Below are positions 12,988 to 25,663 of a stretch of 64,000 bases of DNA, piece after piece. Location of the stretch: assembly GCF_019578655.1 (NCBI RefSeq), contig NC_063260.1:14324001-14388000 (forward strand), written 5' to 3'. A program made the position numbers and the translations under genes. Positions within the stretch are counted from its first letter, which is position 1; every line of letters starts with the position of its first letter. This DNA comes from Ricinus communis. Taxonomy: Eukaryota; Streptophyta; Magnoliopsida; Malpighiales; Euphorbiaceae. A model generated the notes under the pieces. That model was given only the letters and a program-made list of their open reading frames with translations. It searched no databases and had not been told where the DNA came from.

Positions 12988-13653
12988 ATGGCCACCCAAC
13001 AACAAGAACAACAACGACGACGACCGCTGCTTTGCCACCTAATAAACTTAGACACAAAATTCTCACTCTTTCTACATTCTGTTTTCAGTTCATGCCTTCC
13101 TTCTTCCATTTTTCTCCTCCTCGAACTTTCCGCTGATTTCCGATTCTCCTTCCCAATCACCCTCTCCCTTTTTCTCTCTCCCCTATCGCCTCCTTTCCTC
13201 CACTTCCTTTCCCCTCTCCTCCTCGGCCTCCTACTCGACCTCGCCCTCGTCGGTCTCATCAAAGTCACTTTCCGTCGCTCTCGCCCTCCTTACAACCCAA
13301 ACATGTCCCCTGCTGTTTCCGCTGACAATTTCTCTTTCCCTAGCGGCCACGCGTCTCGTGTGTTTTTCATTGCTTCTTTGGTTTCTTTGTCTCAGACTCT
13401 TTTTGAAACTGCTCTTTTGGAGTTGAGAGTGCGCGGTGGTGGATGGTTCATTGAGAAGTGGGTTGTGGGAGATGAGAGTAAAGTTATTGAGATTGTTGTG
13501 TTTGTTGTGAGTATTTGGGCGGCCATTACTGCTTTATCTAGGGTTTTGCTTGGTAGGCATTTTTTTCTTGATGTTTTGGCTGGTGCTTGTTTGGGCCTTT
13601 TTGAAGGTTTCATCGCGTTTCGATTCCTGCGATTTGAGAAATTCTTGAGGTAA
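12988..13653 (+). CDS. LPPB: PAP2-family lipid phosphate phosphatase, LPP-beta-like
   Basis: An intronless frame of 221 aa. It carries all three signatures of the PAP2/LPP superfamily: C1 KVTFRRSRP (residues 92-100, pattern Kx6RP), C2 PSGH (118-121) and C3 SRVLLGRHFFLD (184-195, pattern SRx5Hx3D). His121 is the expected general acid, His191 the nucleophile that forms the phospho-enzyme and Asp195 its partner. Hydrophobic segments near 35-47, 55-90, 123-135, 167-183 and 195-212 indicate a multi-pass membrane enzyme. Family members remove phosphate from phosphatidate or from isoprenoid or presqualene diphosphate lipids at ER or plastid membranes; the substrate cannot be read from sequence. The size and lack of an N-terminal extension fit the small LPP-beta type (At4g22550), and the gene neighbours agree. 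The ATG context (gacaATGGCC) is good. Confidence 0.93.
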   Translation: MATQQQEQQRRRPLLCHLINLDTKFSLFLHSVFSSCLPSSIFLLLELSADFRFSFPITLSLFLSPLSPPFLHFLSPLLLGLLLDLALVGLIKVTFRRSRPPYNPNMSPAVSADNFSFPSGHASRVFFIASLVSLSQTLFETALLELRVRGGGWFIEKWVVGDESKVIEIVVFVVSIWAAITALSRVLLGRHFFLDVLAGACLGLFEGFIAFRFLRFEKFLR

Positions 13654-16600
13654 ATTAATTATTCTCCTTTTATTTTCCTTAAATGTAGCACATAATGCAT
13701 AGGAGGATTAGTACAATTAGCTAAGCTTTTTTTTGAAGTTTTTGTAAACATGAATATGTGCAGAATTGTGCTTGAGATTTTTTACCAATCTTTTGAGGGT
13801 AAATATGAGGTGGTTGGTTTGACTTAAATTGAACGATGAACCAAGTGATCAGTTGCTTCTTAGTGATAAAACAAAAAGAAAAAAAGAGGAGTAATAGTTT
13901 ATATATTCCTTGGAGTTTCAAGGACTTCACGTTTGAACTGTAAAAAAGATCAACTTCAGGTGCTTAGGGCCTTATCTACTATGTAGGCATTCATTACTGG
14001 ATTCTGTGTTTTCAGTGGATTTATAGACACTGAATGCTCTTTTATAATCAAGAGCCTCTGTTTATCTTAGCGTAGAATTTGATTAGATGCTGGGAGAGTC
14101 AAATTGAAGCAGGGTAGCTAGAGACAACTAATGAATTAGAAGGCGAGTGGTTGAGGAGGACTAAGAAATTTCATGTTCTTTTCCATAATAACTTCAGGCC
14201 ACAGGAGGAGTCTGCTTTCAGGATAAACAAAAAATAAAAAAGAGAAATGCATATTCTCGACTAATACAGTTTTTGGTATATCCATGCTGTATAACTGAAT
14301 AGTATGGTAATTTTATCTGAGTGTCTTTATGTCTCCCCTTTTGCACAGTCCCGATTAGACCTAACTCCCAAGCTGCAACAGTTTGCTTTTACATGTCCAA
14401 TTGGCTGGTATTGTCAAGGATAGTTTTGAAGTAACTTTAGCTTTCTTATAGCATATGAACATTTTTTATCTTTGAAGTGCAAGTACATGATCCCACATCA
14501 GAATGCTCAAACGTTAACCATCTCCATAATGTATTCTGTCTTAGCCATTATATTGTCGGTGGATTAACATTATCATCCTGGATTCTTAAAGAAAGAATAT
14601 GTACCAGTTTAAATTTATGGTTACTGCTTTAGAATTTTCTCTTCCGCAAATGTAACATCAATTTGGTTACAAGAATGAACTTGTAAATGTCGTCCTAAAT
14701 CTATGATGAGTAATGTGGTAATTTTTTTTTTCCACAAATGGAATATCAGTTTGGTGCCCCAAATCATTTGAAGGAGTATGATTGTGAATTGTAGGAAACA
14801 ATGTAATCTAGTCTCATAATTTCGAAGTCAGGTTAAGTGCCTGTTTGTCACAGCTTTCTAGAGAAATGGCTTGTTATCTTTTAGCTTTTCCAAAACTATG
14901 GTTTGGGGAAGTTGGATATTCTAGCTTTTCTCATATCATGGTTTTGAAAAAAGCAGCTTCTGGAAACCTTTTAAAAAAAATCAAAAGATTATTTGGAGAA
15001 CTGCCAAATTAGGCCTAAGCCAGATTGATGTTATAATTAGCTCACACTCAGCTATTCCTCTTCTTCAATGCATGGATCGATTTTGAATTTCCAAATCTCT
15101 AGGTGTCCAGTAGCCTTTGGCCCAGCTTTCTCAAATCTTGGTGAAGCTAAACCTTCTATTTTGGGTCAAGGAAATAGCGTACTTATATATTATGGGCTTA
15201 ATGCAGTCTTTTTTTGACTGGTCAGATCCGCTTTAAGATCTGAATTCATGGCGCTCTTTGAATTTATAATTAGATTAATTAAAAAGGAAAAATAGAAGTA
15301 CTGAACTTAACAAACTTGAATTTCCTCCATGCAGCCTCTTGCTAAATCAAAGGGTTGGCCAAGGTAAAAGTTAATTGCTGTGGAGTGGAAGTTGTAGGAG
15401 CTGCTTTATCATTGCAAGCTATTGGCTGGGGATTTTAAATGCGCCATACATGCTAAGAACATCGCATATAATGTGCCAGCGACAAAAAATCTCGCATGAT
15501 TGGTTTGAGGATCCCCAAACACTTTGAATACTGAAACATATGCCACTTGGCACTATCATCTTCTTACTTACAAACTCATACTCTATAATTGACAACTGCT
15601 TTTGTGAATCAAATATTTATTCCTAACTTATTTGTATAATTCATGGTTCACATTGGTTCTGACTCTGTTTCACTTGAATTCTAATGAATATGGTAATAAG
15701 TGCAGCAAAACTGGTCCATTGGATCTTTAATTGTAAGTGATTTTAGACAAATGTTTAATGGTAACTGCTAGAAGCTACCATACACCGGCCATGTGCAAAT
15801 CTGCTAATGTCGGCGGTCTTCTTTCGTCTGCTATGGTACTGATGTAAAGACCATAAGCTTGAGTCCGTTAGGACTCGGAACACTTTATAACTGTTCTTGA
15901 CTGGTGTGGAACTTGGTTTACTTGCTGTTTTCTGATCTACCTCTGCTTCACTGGGATCTCCTTTGCTTCTGTTGGCTGAATATTTGAATGGCCTAACAAG
16001 ACTTGGTGAATTACTTCTGGCCTTGTCAATTATGATGCTGAAACTCCCAAGTTTTGGTCAATTAAATCGTATGTTGGTAGCAATATCCGACTGTTTGTGC
16101 CAATAACTATCTATTTGATTGCTGTATGTTGAACTGGGTTCTTGTGGAAGCCATTTAAATTCTAAAAGCATTTGCTGGAATTTTACTTAATTACATTCAT
16201 AGATGTAGAATTGCTAGAGGAAGGGATTCTGTATCTGCCAATTTGCAATTAGCTTTCAGAAGTTGGCAAGTATAAGAGGACAGAAAATTTGGAGGACTGA
16301 TGTGAACTGTTGTTGCTTTCTTAACTGTTTGTGCAGTTGTTTTGGACATTTGTAATGTGGAGTCCAGCCGATTGATTGTCGGAATTGGCGACTGCATGGA
16401 TCTAGTTGTTATCAATTGCCAATCTAACAGAGCAGTTAGCTCAATAATTAATGCAACATGTGCTTTTTTAGATATATGATAACTTGATAAGTTTTTATCC
16501 GATAAGGTAATGTTGATTGATTGATTGATTGATTTTATTTATCTTTTTTGTTTTCAAAATATTTGGCGCAATTAAGAAAGAGACAGTGTAAACTTTGCTA

Positions 16601-17520
16601 GATTAGCGCTGACAATGAATGTTTGAAATTTGTTAGTTGCATGATTGGTACAGTGTTATGATAGAAATGTCGTACACAGGCAGACAAAAAGGGGTTTCAA
16701 CGCTTTTCTTTTGATCCCTTGAGCTAACATGCGATACTGACAACTAAGGGCATAAAATGGAATCAAAGGATCTCTGCCCTACTTCAATCTCCATGTTCAT
16801 CTGTTGCTGTTGCTGTTGCTTTGAGTTTATTATCTTTTAGACTCCATGTGTAATTATTGTCACTATGTCTATTTCTAGTTGCTGTTGCTGAAAAGGAGTT
16901 GCATATTGCATTCTTTGAATTTCGAGTGTGTTTGCATTGCATTTTTATTGGCAATCACAGTGTGTGTTCCTGTAGAATTTGGGGATGGTCTTTGTCAGTC
17001 CTACTGATGCAGGGGGTCCTACCGTGGAAATTAGACTTCTCAATTCGTGAACCCCAACAGTTAGTCTAGATGAGCTTGCTTGCTTTTTGTTCTATCAGGC
17101 TCTTTCCGATTCTTATTACACTATGGTCATCATCTTACAGGTCTACGAGCCTAGCATCAAGAGTGCCCTATGGGCTCATATACCGGGTTTGATTAACTGA
17201 GGTACGTATAAAAGCTGGCCTACCTAATCTTTGATTTAAAACCAAACAAGTAAAGAAACTTGTGATGTCTTTCCGGTTTGTCTAGTAGCGGAACAGCTGC
17301 ATATGTGCCTTCTTTTTCATTTCTCTCTAAACCCTTGTGGATCACAGAACTGGCGCCAGTAACAGCCAAGTTTTTGGGCTTTAGTGGAGATTCATCATGT
17401 GCCAATTCTATCTTGGCCTTGAAAGTTTTTGCAGAAAAGAAACATTTTAAAGGTGTCAATTGTTTAGCTTTCGCTTTATGTTGCCATTGATCATGTCCAC
17501 AACAACTTCAAGTTCTGTCA
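13654..17520 (+). other. Transcript-like non-coding stretch downstream of LPP
   Basis: Nearly 4 kb that is clearly less AT-rich and more T/G-rich than the spacers on either side, resembling plant 3' UTR or intron sequence on the plus strand. No open frame longer than about 80 codons resembles a protein family. It may be an extended or spliced 3' UTR of the LPP gene, an unannotated non-coding RNA, or old decayed genic DNA. A (GATT)n run lies at 16514-16534 and a putative hAT-like MITE at about 14835-15018. Confidence 0.4.
14835..15018. mobile_element. Possible hAT-like MITE
   Basis: The left end AAGTGCCTGTTTGTCACAG and the reverse complement of the right end TTAGGCCTAATTTGGCAG form an imperfect inverted repeat, with AGCTTTTC-type blocks repeated between them. 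The TGTTTG-rich terminus is common in plant hAT-type MITEs. No clean 8-bp target duplication can be seen, so the ends are approximate. Confidence 0.4.
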
Positions 17521-19363
17521 TTTTCCGTGATATATCAATATTGGGGCAAAAAATATTTTCATTCTACAATTTTAGACAATAAGGTTATAGATCATAAGAA
17601 TCTCTATGATTGGAGCATTTCTGGAGAAATCTGTTACTCCCTTCCAGAATATCGACTTCTTTATGTTTTTATGTTTACATGAATATTTCTCATGCTCCAA
17701 AATTTAATCAGCAAGTAAAAGAAAAAGTCAGCACATCTCCATCTGTGGTTGAGTTTTAAGCGTCCTAATCCTCCTGCAAATTTCCATCTATTAATCTTCT
17801 CATGTTCAACATTGCTACACTTGCACGGCTTAATTATAAGTTTATTTCCTCGGCAGTTTCTTAATTTTTTTTCTTTCTACATGTCAGAATTTTAAGTGAG
17901 CTACTTAAAATGGGTGCCTTTATCTTACCCTATATGTCTTTGCTACCTACCTGCCAACAGGATTTGAATTGGAGAACTTCTGGCACAGATTCAAACCTGG
18001 GTCATATTCTTCAGTTTCTTGATCTTATATATAGAATTTAATTCAACTCTTATCAGTCATTAGCTTCAAATTAAGCTGGCGGAAGATTTGGCACACAAGT
18101 ATAGGCATATAAAGGAGTGGACCCAAAAAGAAATAAACATGAATGACTTGTGCCCGAGTACTTGTCATTCACCATCTTCCCCAAATCTTCACCTGCATGG
18201 ACCTGAAAATTGCAGGGGTGGTTTATGACTATGGGTGAAGAATTGACACTTCTCAACTTGGACCATAAGCATATATATGTGTCCATTATACATGCAGTTT
18301 TCATTAAGGGGACCCCAAGCGTGTAAAAGCACACAAAGAAGAAGAAAAAAAAATAAATCTTGAAGGTTTGGACCAGCCTGGTCTGGTGGAAGCTATATAA
18401 AAAAAGTGGCAGAGATATTATACTAGATCATTAGACCAGTCAAAACCTTCATTTATGATTAGGACAAAAAAGATGAGGCTAGCTGGTATATGCATTGATA
18501 AAAGCTTCTTACGTGTAGCAGAGTGAGTGTGTCACTTTTTTTTTTCTTTTCTATCTTTCTACTATCTTGTGAGTGCAAAAACCCAAGAAACCTACAAAAG
18601 TGATGCAAATAACATGTGAATCTAACTGGGTCTTCTGTAGCTTGTACAAAAAAGACACTTATAGAAAAAAATTTATTTTTGGGATTTTGTGGCATGGCAT
18701 TGGTCATTGGCAATATTTGCAACTGATTTTTTGGACACATTCTTCTTCAGGCAGAACCAGTTTTTACTTTTTCCTAAAAAAGAGGGTTTTTAGGACCACT
18801 TGGAGTTAATCGTAAAGATTTTCTTTTTTCTTTCTTGCTTTTCTTGTTTGTGTTGGTTTTGGTTTCAAGTTTTACCCATTCGATCATCATCAATGATCAT
18901 CAGCGGCAGAGAGACAGAGAACCTGGGCAGAAAAAGTTCAGAGGAGAAATACTGACACCAAATGGAAGATAAACATCGAAATTGAAGAGTTATGCTTAGC
19001 TAAGCTCAGACGAGGACAGTCCATCATTTGAAGGACGCTGTCTCTTCTTGCCCACTTGTTTTTATGAAATTAAAATTGAATAAAAGAAACAAAAAAGCAC
19101 TCTTTCTCTAACCCTCTGTACGTACTGCTGAATGGAGCCTATTGTCTTCTTTTCTTTGCTTTTCCTTTTTGTGTGTGTACATGAAAGATTAGGTTTTGCA
19201 TTAACCATAACGTACCTGAGCTTAATTCTTATTTCAACGGTACCTGCTGCATTTTACAGTACAGCTTTCTGTTAAGATGGCATCCAAATGACTATACCTT
19301 GATGTCATTAGTTAAAAGTTGAAAGAGTAAGCTAGATTCTTAGCTACTTTTCAAGATTTGGCA

Positions 19364-19405
<42 letters not shown>

Positions 19406-22400
19406 CATTGCATTTTGTTTTTAAGTAAGAGTGTACTCCAAGACTGGTGGTTAAGTTCGTACTTTGAAGTGCATTAGACAGTAATTTATAACTTACTCTC
19501 ATCAGGTTCTCTTGAATCTCAACAAATTTATTGAGAGTTGCATGTAAGAGTAATATCATATATCTTTATGATTTATACATAAATTACATACACAGCACAG
19601 ACAGAAAATGATACAAGTAAGGAAGAAAAGTTAGAAAAATTAACTAAAAGAAGATGCTGAAACAATTATTAGGAAGATTTTGTTTGTCCCTATGTTAATT
19701 ATACTGCATGACCATGATTGTACTCTCTTTACATTTTCTATTTGTCACCCTCTATTTTTACCTAAGATCATGAAGATTCTCTTTAGAAATTGACCCAAGA
19801 TTTGTTTTTGGGCATTAATTTTTGAAGATGACTTGTGGTCACTCTCCGATAATCAACATCTCGAGTCTTTTGACAATTGGCTCTTATTAACTTATGCCTT
19901 TAATGATTTAATTGAATAGGTAAGCAATCATTTTAATGAGTTTGGTCAGCTTCAAGAAAATCAAAGCTAAAGGAGGATCATGAGTGCATGATCTTCCTTT
20001 TCTTTTCACCTATACAGCAAAGTTGAAATCTTAATAAGTTAAAATTCTGCTGAATTAGGGTATGATTAATTACCATAACTTCTCAAGTTTGTCATGATAT
20101 GACTGAGGACTTCTTGTCACTTGTAACATAAAAAAGAAATGGGTGGAGGAGCAAGAACGTGTAATGATTATACTCCTATTGGATTCTTCACTTTCTTTTC
20201 TTTTTACCTTTGAGAGATTTGTATGTTGGAACACTACTCTGAGATGCCTTACAAAAATTCTCAAAAAGAAAAAGAAATGTGTTTAAACTTTGTAATTATG
20301 ATATCTATATATTTTACTATAAAATATCGATTTGTTTGTACTATAAAACCGTATTTGGTAAGTTAAGAAAATAAATAATGTAAGCTCTTTTTTAATTTAA
20401 TTAAATATTAAATTCGAATTTTAAATGCGTAACTGCATTAAAATTCTTGAAATATCCGTAAAAGTTATACTCAATGGGCTTTTAATTAATTATATATATC
20501 TATAGAAATTAAGGATGTCAAGCATTCAACTCTTACTTATTTACATTTTGAGTAAGAAACTTGTAGAATCTCTAGCTAAACTATGAAAACATTATGACGG
20601 TAAAATATGCAAATGAATTCATTCGGGTTCCATTGATAATCTATCTAAACTGTAAGTGTATTGTAGTTGTTGATATCCATCTAATTAAAATTAATGGAGG
20701 TCACGAATGCAATAAACTGCACAGAGTTGGGTTGGGCATCGACAGGCAGTGAGTGTGGAGTGGAGTATTCATGCCTTTGTTTTGCGGTGCAGAACTGTTG
20801 TAAACTAATGGGAATTATCATATGCATATAAGCCCATGCAGAAGGACATTTTCATTTTTGAAAAAGAAAAGAATTTAAAGACAGAATTCAATTTCAAAGA
20901 CAAAATAATTCTTGAAGATCTATCTTTGTAAGTTGCAAACAATTAAGCGTGTATGTGTAGACTGTAGAGAGTCCAAATTAATCATTTGGCATTCACAAAT
21001 AAGAAAATTCCAATCAATAAATAATTAGTATTATGGGGATCTGTGGATAATTTGTCATCAATATATCATTGACTACTGTGTCACTGACTTCAACATTAAA
21101 AATAAATATCTTATGTGGGTCATACTATCCTAATCGAAATCATGCTTTTGGAGGATGTAACCTCTGCTTCTCTTTTTCTTTCTCTCAATTTCTTTCTTTT
21201 TTTCTTAAATTCCAAAATATCATAAGAATTAAATCATTTAAGTGTCTTTCATATATATCTATAAGCTTAATTTTAAAAGATTTCTAATATGTGTCAGTAA
21301 TTTTAATATATAAATAATTTGGATACATTAGAAATATAATTAACTTATTAAGTTATTTTTTCAACTAAATGATAATTTTATTTTAAAAATGGCACACTAA
21401 TTATATGATTAATTTTTAAATATTTTTATTATTTTAACTAATAAAATTAAAAAAATAAGGGAATTTAAGATATTGGGTTGGATACGATATTTTAACTATA
21501 CTTTTATTAAAAACAAGCCTGTGTATATAATCTTTTCATATAAAAAAAAGTAGATTGAACTTTTGAATTATAATAGTAATATTACTTTTTATTATATGTA
21601 TTTAATTTATTATGAATTAAATTTTATATACATAAATATTTTTAAATAAAAAAGTAAAATTAGAAAATTTTCAAAATTAAAAAATCTGTAACCCAACCAA
21701 AAAAATATTAATTAATCATCCCTCTCTGACATTATGCTTTGGTGACTTTGGCTTCCACTTCAAAACAAGGCTATTGCCACATGAAATTAACCAACCTTAA
21801 AATTAAAGCAATAAACTTCCTTCTAATTTCCTTTTGCACATTCCTTTAAACTAAAGAAAACCCATGTTACAAAGATGATTTTAAAAAGGGAGAAAAGAAA
21901 AGAAGAGTTAAAAAGATGTACCAACTATGAGAAAATGGGATCCAAATTATTTCCAAACTACAGAAGGAGCAAGCAAATCTAATCCAATTGTATTTTTTTT
22001 TTCTGGCCTCGAGGGGATGATAAATCATATGTATGGGCAGGCACATGTTGTGCTGGTGAGGCACAATTTTGATAATGATAAAAAAAAAAAAAAAAAAACT
22101 TTGAAATGATAGAAATGGAGCATATATACAAGTGTTTGCTCCATGCATAGAAGACATTTAAGAGAAAAGGGAGGGGGGGCCGGTTTTAATTTTCTTTTAT
22201 TTTAGTGGTGGAGTGAGTTGTTTCCCAACTGGAAGTTTTGGTTATCTCTATTGAGAAATTTTGTTCAATGTTTAGTACTTGAGAAACATGGATTTGACTG
22301 AGGGTTGTTGCTTTCTTTGCTACCATCGACCCACCCTTCTTTCCTGTTAAAGCTACCATTTCCATCTTTAATAATTATTCTATTCATAATCATCATCTTC

Positions 22401-25246
22401 TTCTTCTTCTTCAAAATGTTGCTGTTGCTATTTCAAAATTTCTGATCAATATTTTGGACTATAAGGAAGAAGCTGCCCCCACTCTCTCCAGATATAATAA
22501 AAATGCTAAATTGATTGTACTTTTTTATTTTATTTTTGCTTTAGGTATCTTTTTTTTTTTTAAAAAAAAAAAATTAACTTCTGTATGAAAAGCAATAGTT
22601 GCCTTTGATATTATTATGCATATATGGTAGGTAGGTAGGTTGGTAGGTGCCATTTTATTATGCATACTTCTGTTTACTGATGAATTGGAGATGCCCTTCA
22701 ATGTTGGAGGCACATATGAAATAAAAGAAGAAAAATCTAACATATGTATTAACAAATTTATTCAGTCCATTTACCCGAGACTTATTAGATAGGAACATTC
22801 AAATATATATATATTCTAGATTCAATCATATACTTTTTATATTTAAAAAAAAGTGAATGATTGCCAAAATACAAATTGGATGATAAAAGAACACTCATAG
22901 ATTTATTCTATTAATAAATATATATATTAATTAGAATAAGATTTTAAGTTGGATTTGTCATCCTTTTATAAATAAAAAATAAAACAAAATGGAATTCAAT
23001 GTTAAAATGGCTCTAAAAAAAGATCAGAATTTACTCTCTTTTTTTTTTTTTAATTTTTTCTGAAAAAGCATTTATATCTTTCTATAATAAATAGCAGTGA
23101 AAATACATAGAGTCACATATATGTATATATAGCTTTAGCATTTACTAAGATATATTAAATTAAAGGCAGTAATTTTATATTTTAAATTTTATCGAAAAGC
23201 AGCAACAAGGTGGTGCCAGTCGCTCTTGTAAATATAGCACGTGCACTGACACCTAATCCCTACCGGGCAGTATCATTTATTTATGTATAGTTATATATTT
23301 TGAACCTTGATCCAAACAGATCCCAATTCCATGGCCATTTCAAAACAAGAAGAACAGGGTAGCAATTCATTAGACCACAAGGGTAGCAAAATAAAGGTGG
23401 ATGCCAACTTAGCAAAATTACATGTGGCAAAATAGCTAATTATATAAATAAAATGCAAAAATGAGAGTTCAAATTATCACAAGTTTAAACAATTTTTTCT
23501 TAAGAAAAGAAGAAGACTTAAAATGCCTGAGTTGACTGGCGTATGTGCTTTAGTGAGTGAGTTGGTAGCTTTGCTACACAGCCTAACATGTTATTATGTT
23601 ACCCACAAAGCATATTTTGTAATTATGCATAATATTGATAGAGATTACTACCAATTTAATTAACTTGGAAATGATGATTGATGCTTTTTATATCACTCTT
23701 TGCCTCCACAACCGCAAACAATAGACTATATATATTAGTTGATACCTTAACAATTAGTAGTAAAGAATTAAAGAGCAGCAATTGGCACCACCACACACAC
23801 AACAAATAAGGGCACAAACCCTTCATCTACTTTTAGAAAAGGCTATTTTAGCCCTAATTTCTCCAGGCATCAAATGCTAAACCACAAAAGGTTGCCTTTT
23901 TCTTTTCTCTTTTTTTTTTTTTTGTATTGTTGGTGTTATTTTACTCGCAATTGTGGGACAAATGCCCCAAAGAACAGCTATGGTCAAGACAATTAATGAG
24001 TCAATAAAAGGCCAGATCATTCCTTTATATAATTATTTTTTTTGTCAAGATAATAGAAACACGTGTATGTCCAATCTAATTGAACTGATGATTCAAAACC
24101 CATGAAGGACAATTAATTGATCAACCCACTTGAGAAACTCTGAAATCAACTGATTATGTTTTTTCAAAAACAAATAGTAGTGAATATAAAATTAATGGAC
24201 TGATAATCTTAGAATGGATATAAGCTTTTCCACCTTCTAAATAAGAAATTAAAATCTTAAAATGTGAAAAGTTTTAGAGAATGATGAATTTATCCAAATT
24301 CATGAATTCTTTTTGACCCTTTCTTAATCTGCTAGTAATGGACTTACCTAAAATTTATGAATTTTATAAAATATCTGGACTAATCAATTCAAAGAATGCT
24401 GAAAGTAATTTAAATATAAGAAATATTGGCATTTTAAATTTGTTAAGAAGCAAAAAGAAAAGGAACAACCCTAGCGTTGAGGCGGCCTCCTCTCTTTGAA
24501 CACATGAGCATGTGTGGAACCCCACAGCCACCACCTCAACCAAAAGCTTCACTGTTTCTGAAGGATGTTGAAGATATTAGAAAACAAATAGTATGCCCAT
24601 GTCAATCAGTGCAAGTTGCCTCCTTCCAAAGAAGAATAATAAAAAAAAGGGAAACCTCAATACATATATAAACGCTAATTTAATATGATTGTAGTTTTAT
24701 GTTGTACACAGCAGTGCATAAGAATAAAACTTGAAGGAAACAGATAAAAAGAGACAGCCACTTACTTTACTTACATGACACTTATTAAGAATTAAACCTT
24801 ACCCTTTTAACAAGAAGAGACTTGTGATTTGGACCATCTTAAGGTGTTTAGTAGGGTCAGATGTAACGGGGTATTAGCACACATGGCTAAGGGATAACCC
24901 ACATTGTTTTGGTCTCACAAAGAGTTGACACCATTATTTTTTGGGGTGGGCGTTTTTGATTTGATTTGCTTGCCCATATGGATCTTTTCTTTAATTCCAC
25001 TTACTGCCAAACAATTTGATTTTATGCATTATGAGTTAGCCCATATTTTTTGCTGTTCTCATATTTCTATCAATTTCTTCTTCTTCTTCTTCTTCCCTTC
25101 TTTTTTTCTTTTTTGCTATTACTCCATTTTCTAAACTTTACTTATTATTGAGTATATCAGCTATAAAAATATCTCTTATTCTGATCAATTAGTGAGATAA
25201 ATTTAATTCTGATTAGTTAATGATATAAAAAGAATAAAAGTAATGT
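17521..25246. other. Intergenic spacer
   Basis: No supported gene. From about 18340 to 19250 the base composition is more balanced. A TATATAAA sits at 18394-18401, followed by short imperfect hairpins (for example GATCAT/ATGATC near 18881-18897), but there is no open frame and no microRNA I recognise. Poly-T/poly-A runs occur at 22079-22098 and 22549-22571. The remainder is AT-rich with no detectable feature. Confidence 0.45.
19365..19402. repeat. (TA)19 microsatellite
   Basis: An uninterrupted TA run of 38 bases, likely to vary in length. Confidence 0.95.
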
Positions 25247-25663
25247 TATGTTTGGTTGAAATCTATTAAAAAATTTATTTTATTTGAAAATAAAATATAA
25301 AAAAATAAAATAAAATAAATAAAATTGAAAGAGATATTTTAGTACAGTGGAGTACATTGCTAAATTAATATAAAATTCTTTTTGAGAATTCTATCTATTT
25401 TGTTAAAATCTAGTTTAATTGTAACTAATTTTATATAAATTGGAATGTAGAATTCTAAATTAATTTAAAACACATAAATTTTATAGATTTCAATCAAACA
25501 TAATATAATTAATTAATATGAAATTCATTTAGAATATTTATTTATTTTGTTAAAATTTAGTTTAACTATAACTATTTAATACAAATTTAATTATATAAAT
25601 TCATTCAAAGCATATAAATTCTAAATTTATAAATAAATTGTATAGTTTTGAACAAAACAAGTA
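25247..25663. mobile_element. TGTTTGG-type MITE with duplicated right arm
   Basis: The left end TATGTTTGGTTGAAATCTAT at 25247 is matched, reverse complemented, at 25502 (TATGTTTGATTGAAATCTAT), defining an element of about 256 bp. Immediately after it, 25515-25663 repeats the right arm in direct orientation: a TATTTTGTTAAAATYTAGTT block occurs at about 25398 and again about 148 bases later. The second copy ends in CAAAACAAG. Non-coding. The superfamily is uncertain (hAT or PIF/Harbinger are candidates). Confidence 0.5.

Noticed and set aside
24088..24160. CTGATGA ... CTGA arrangement like a C/D-box snoRNA
   Set aside because: The C box lacks the expected purine at position 1, the terminal stem is weak and no guide match to rRNA could be tested.
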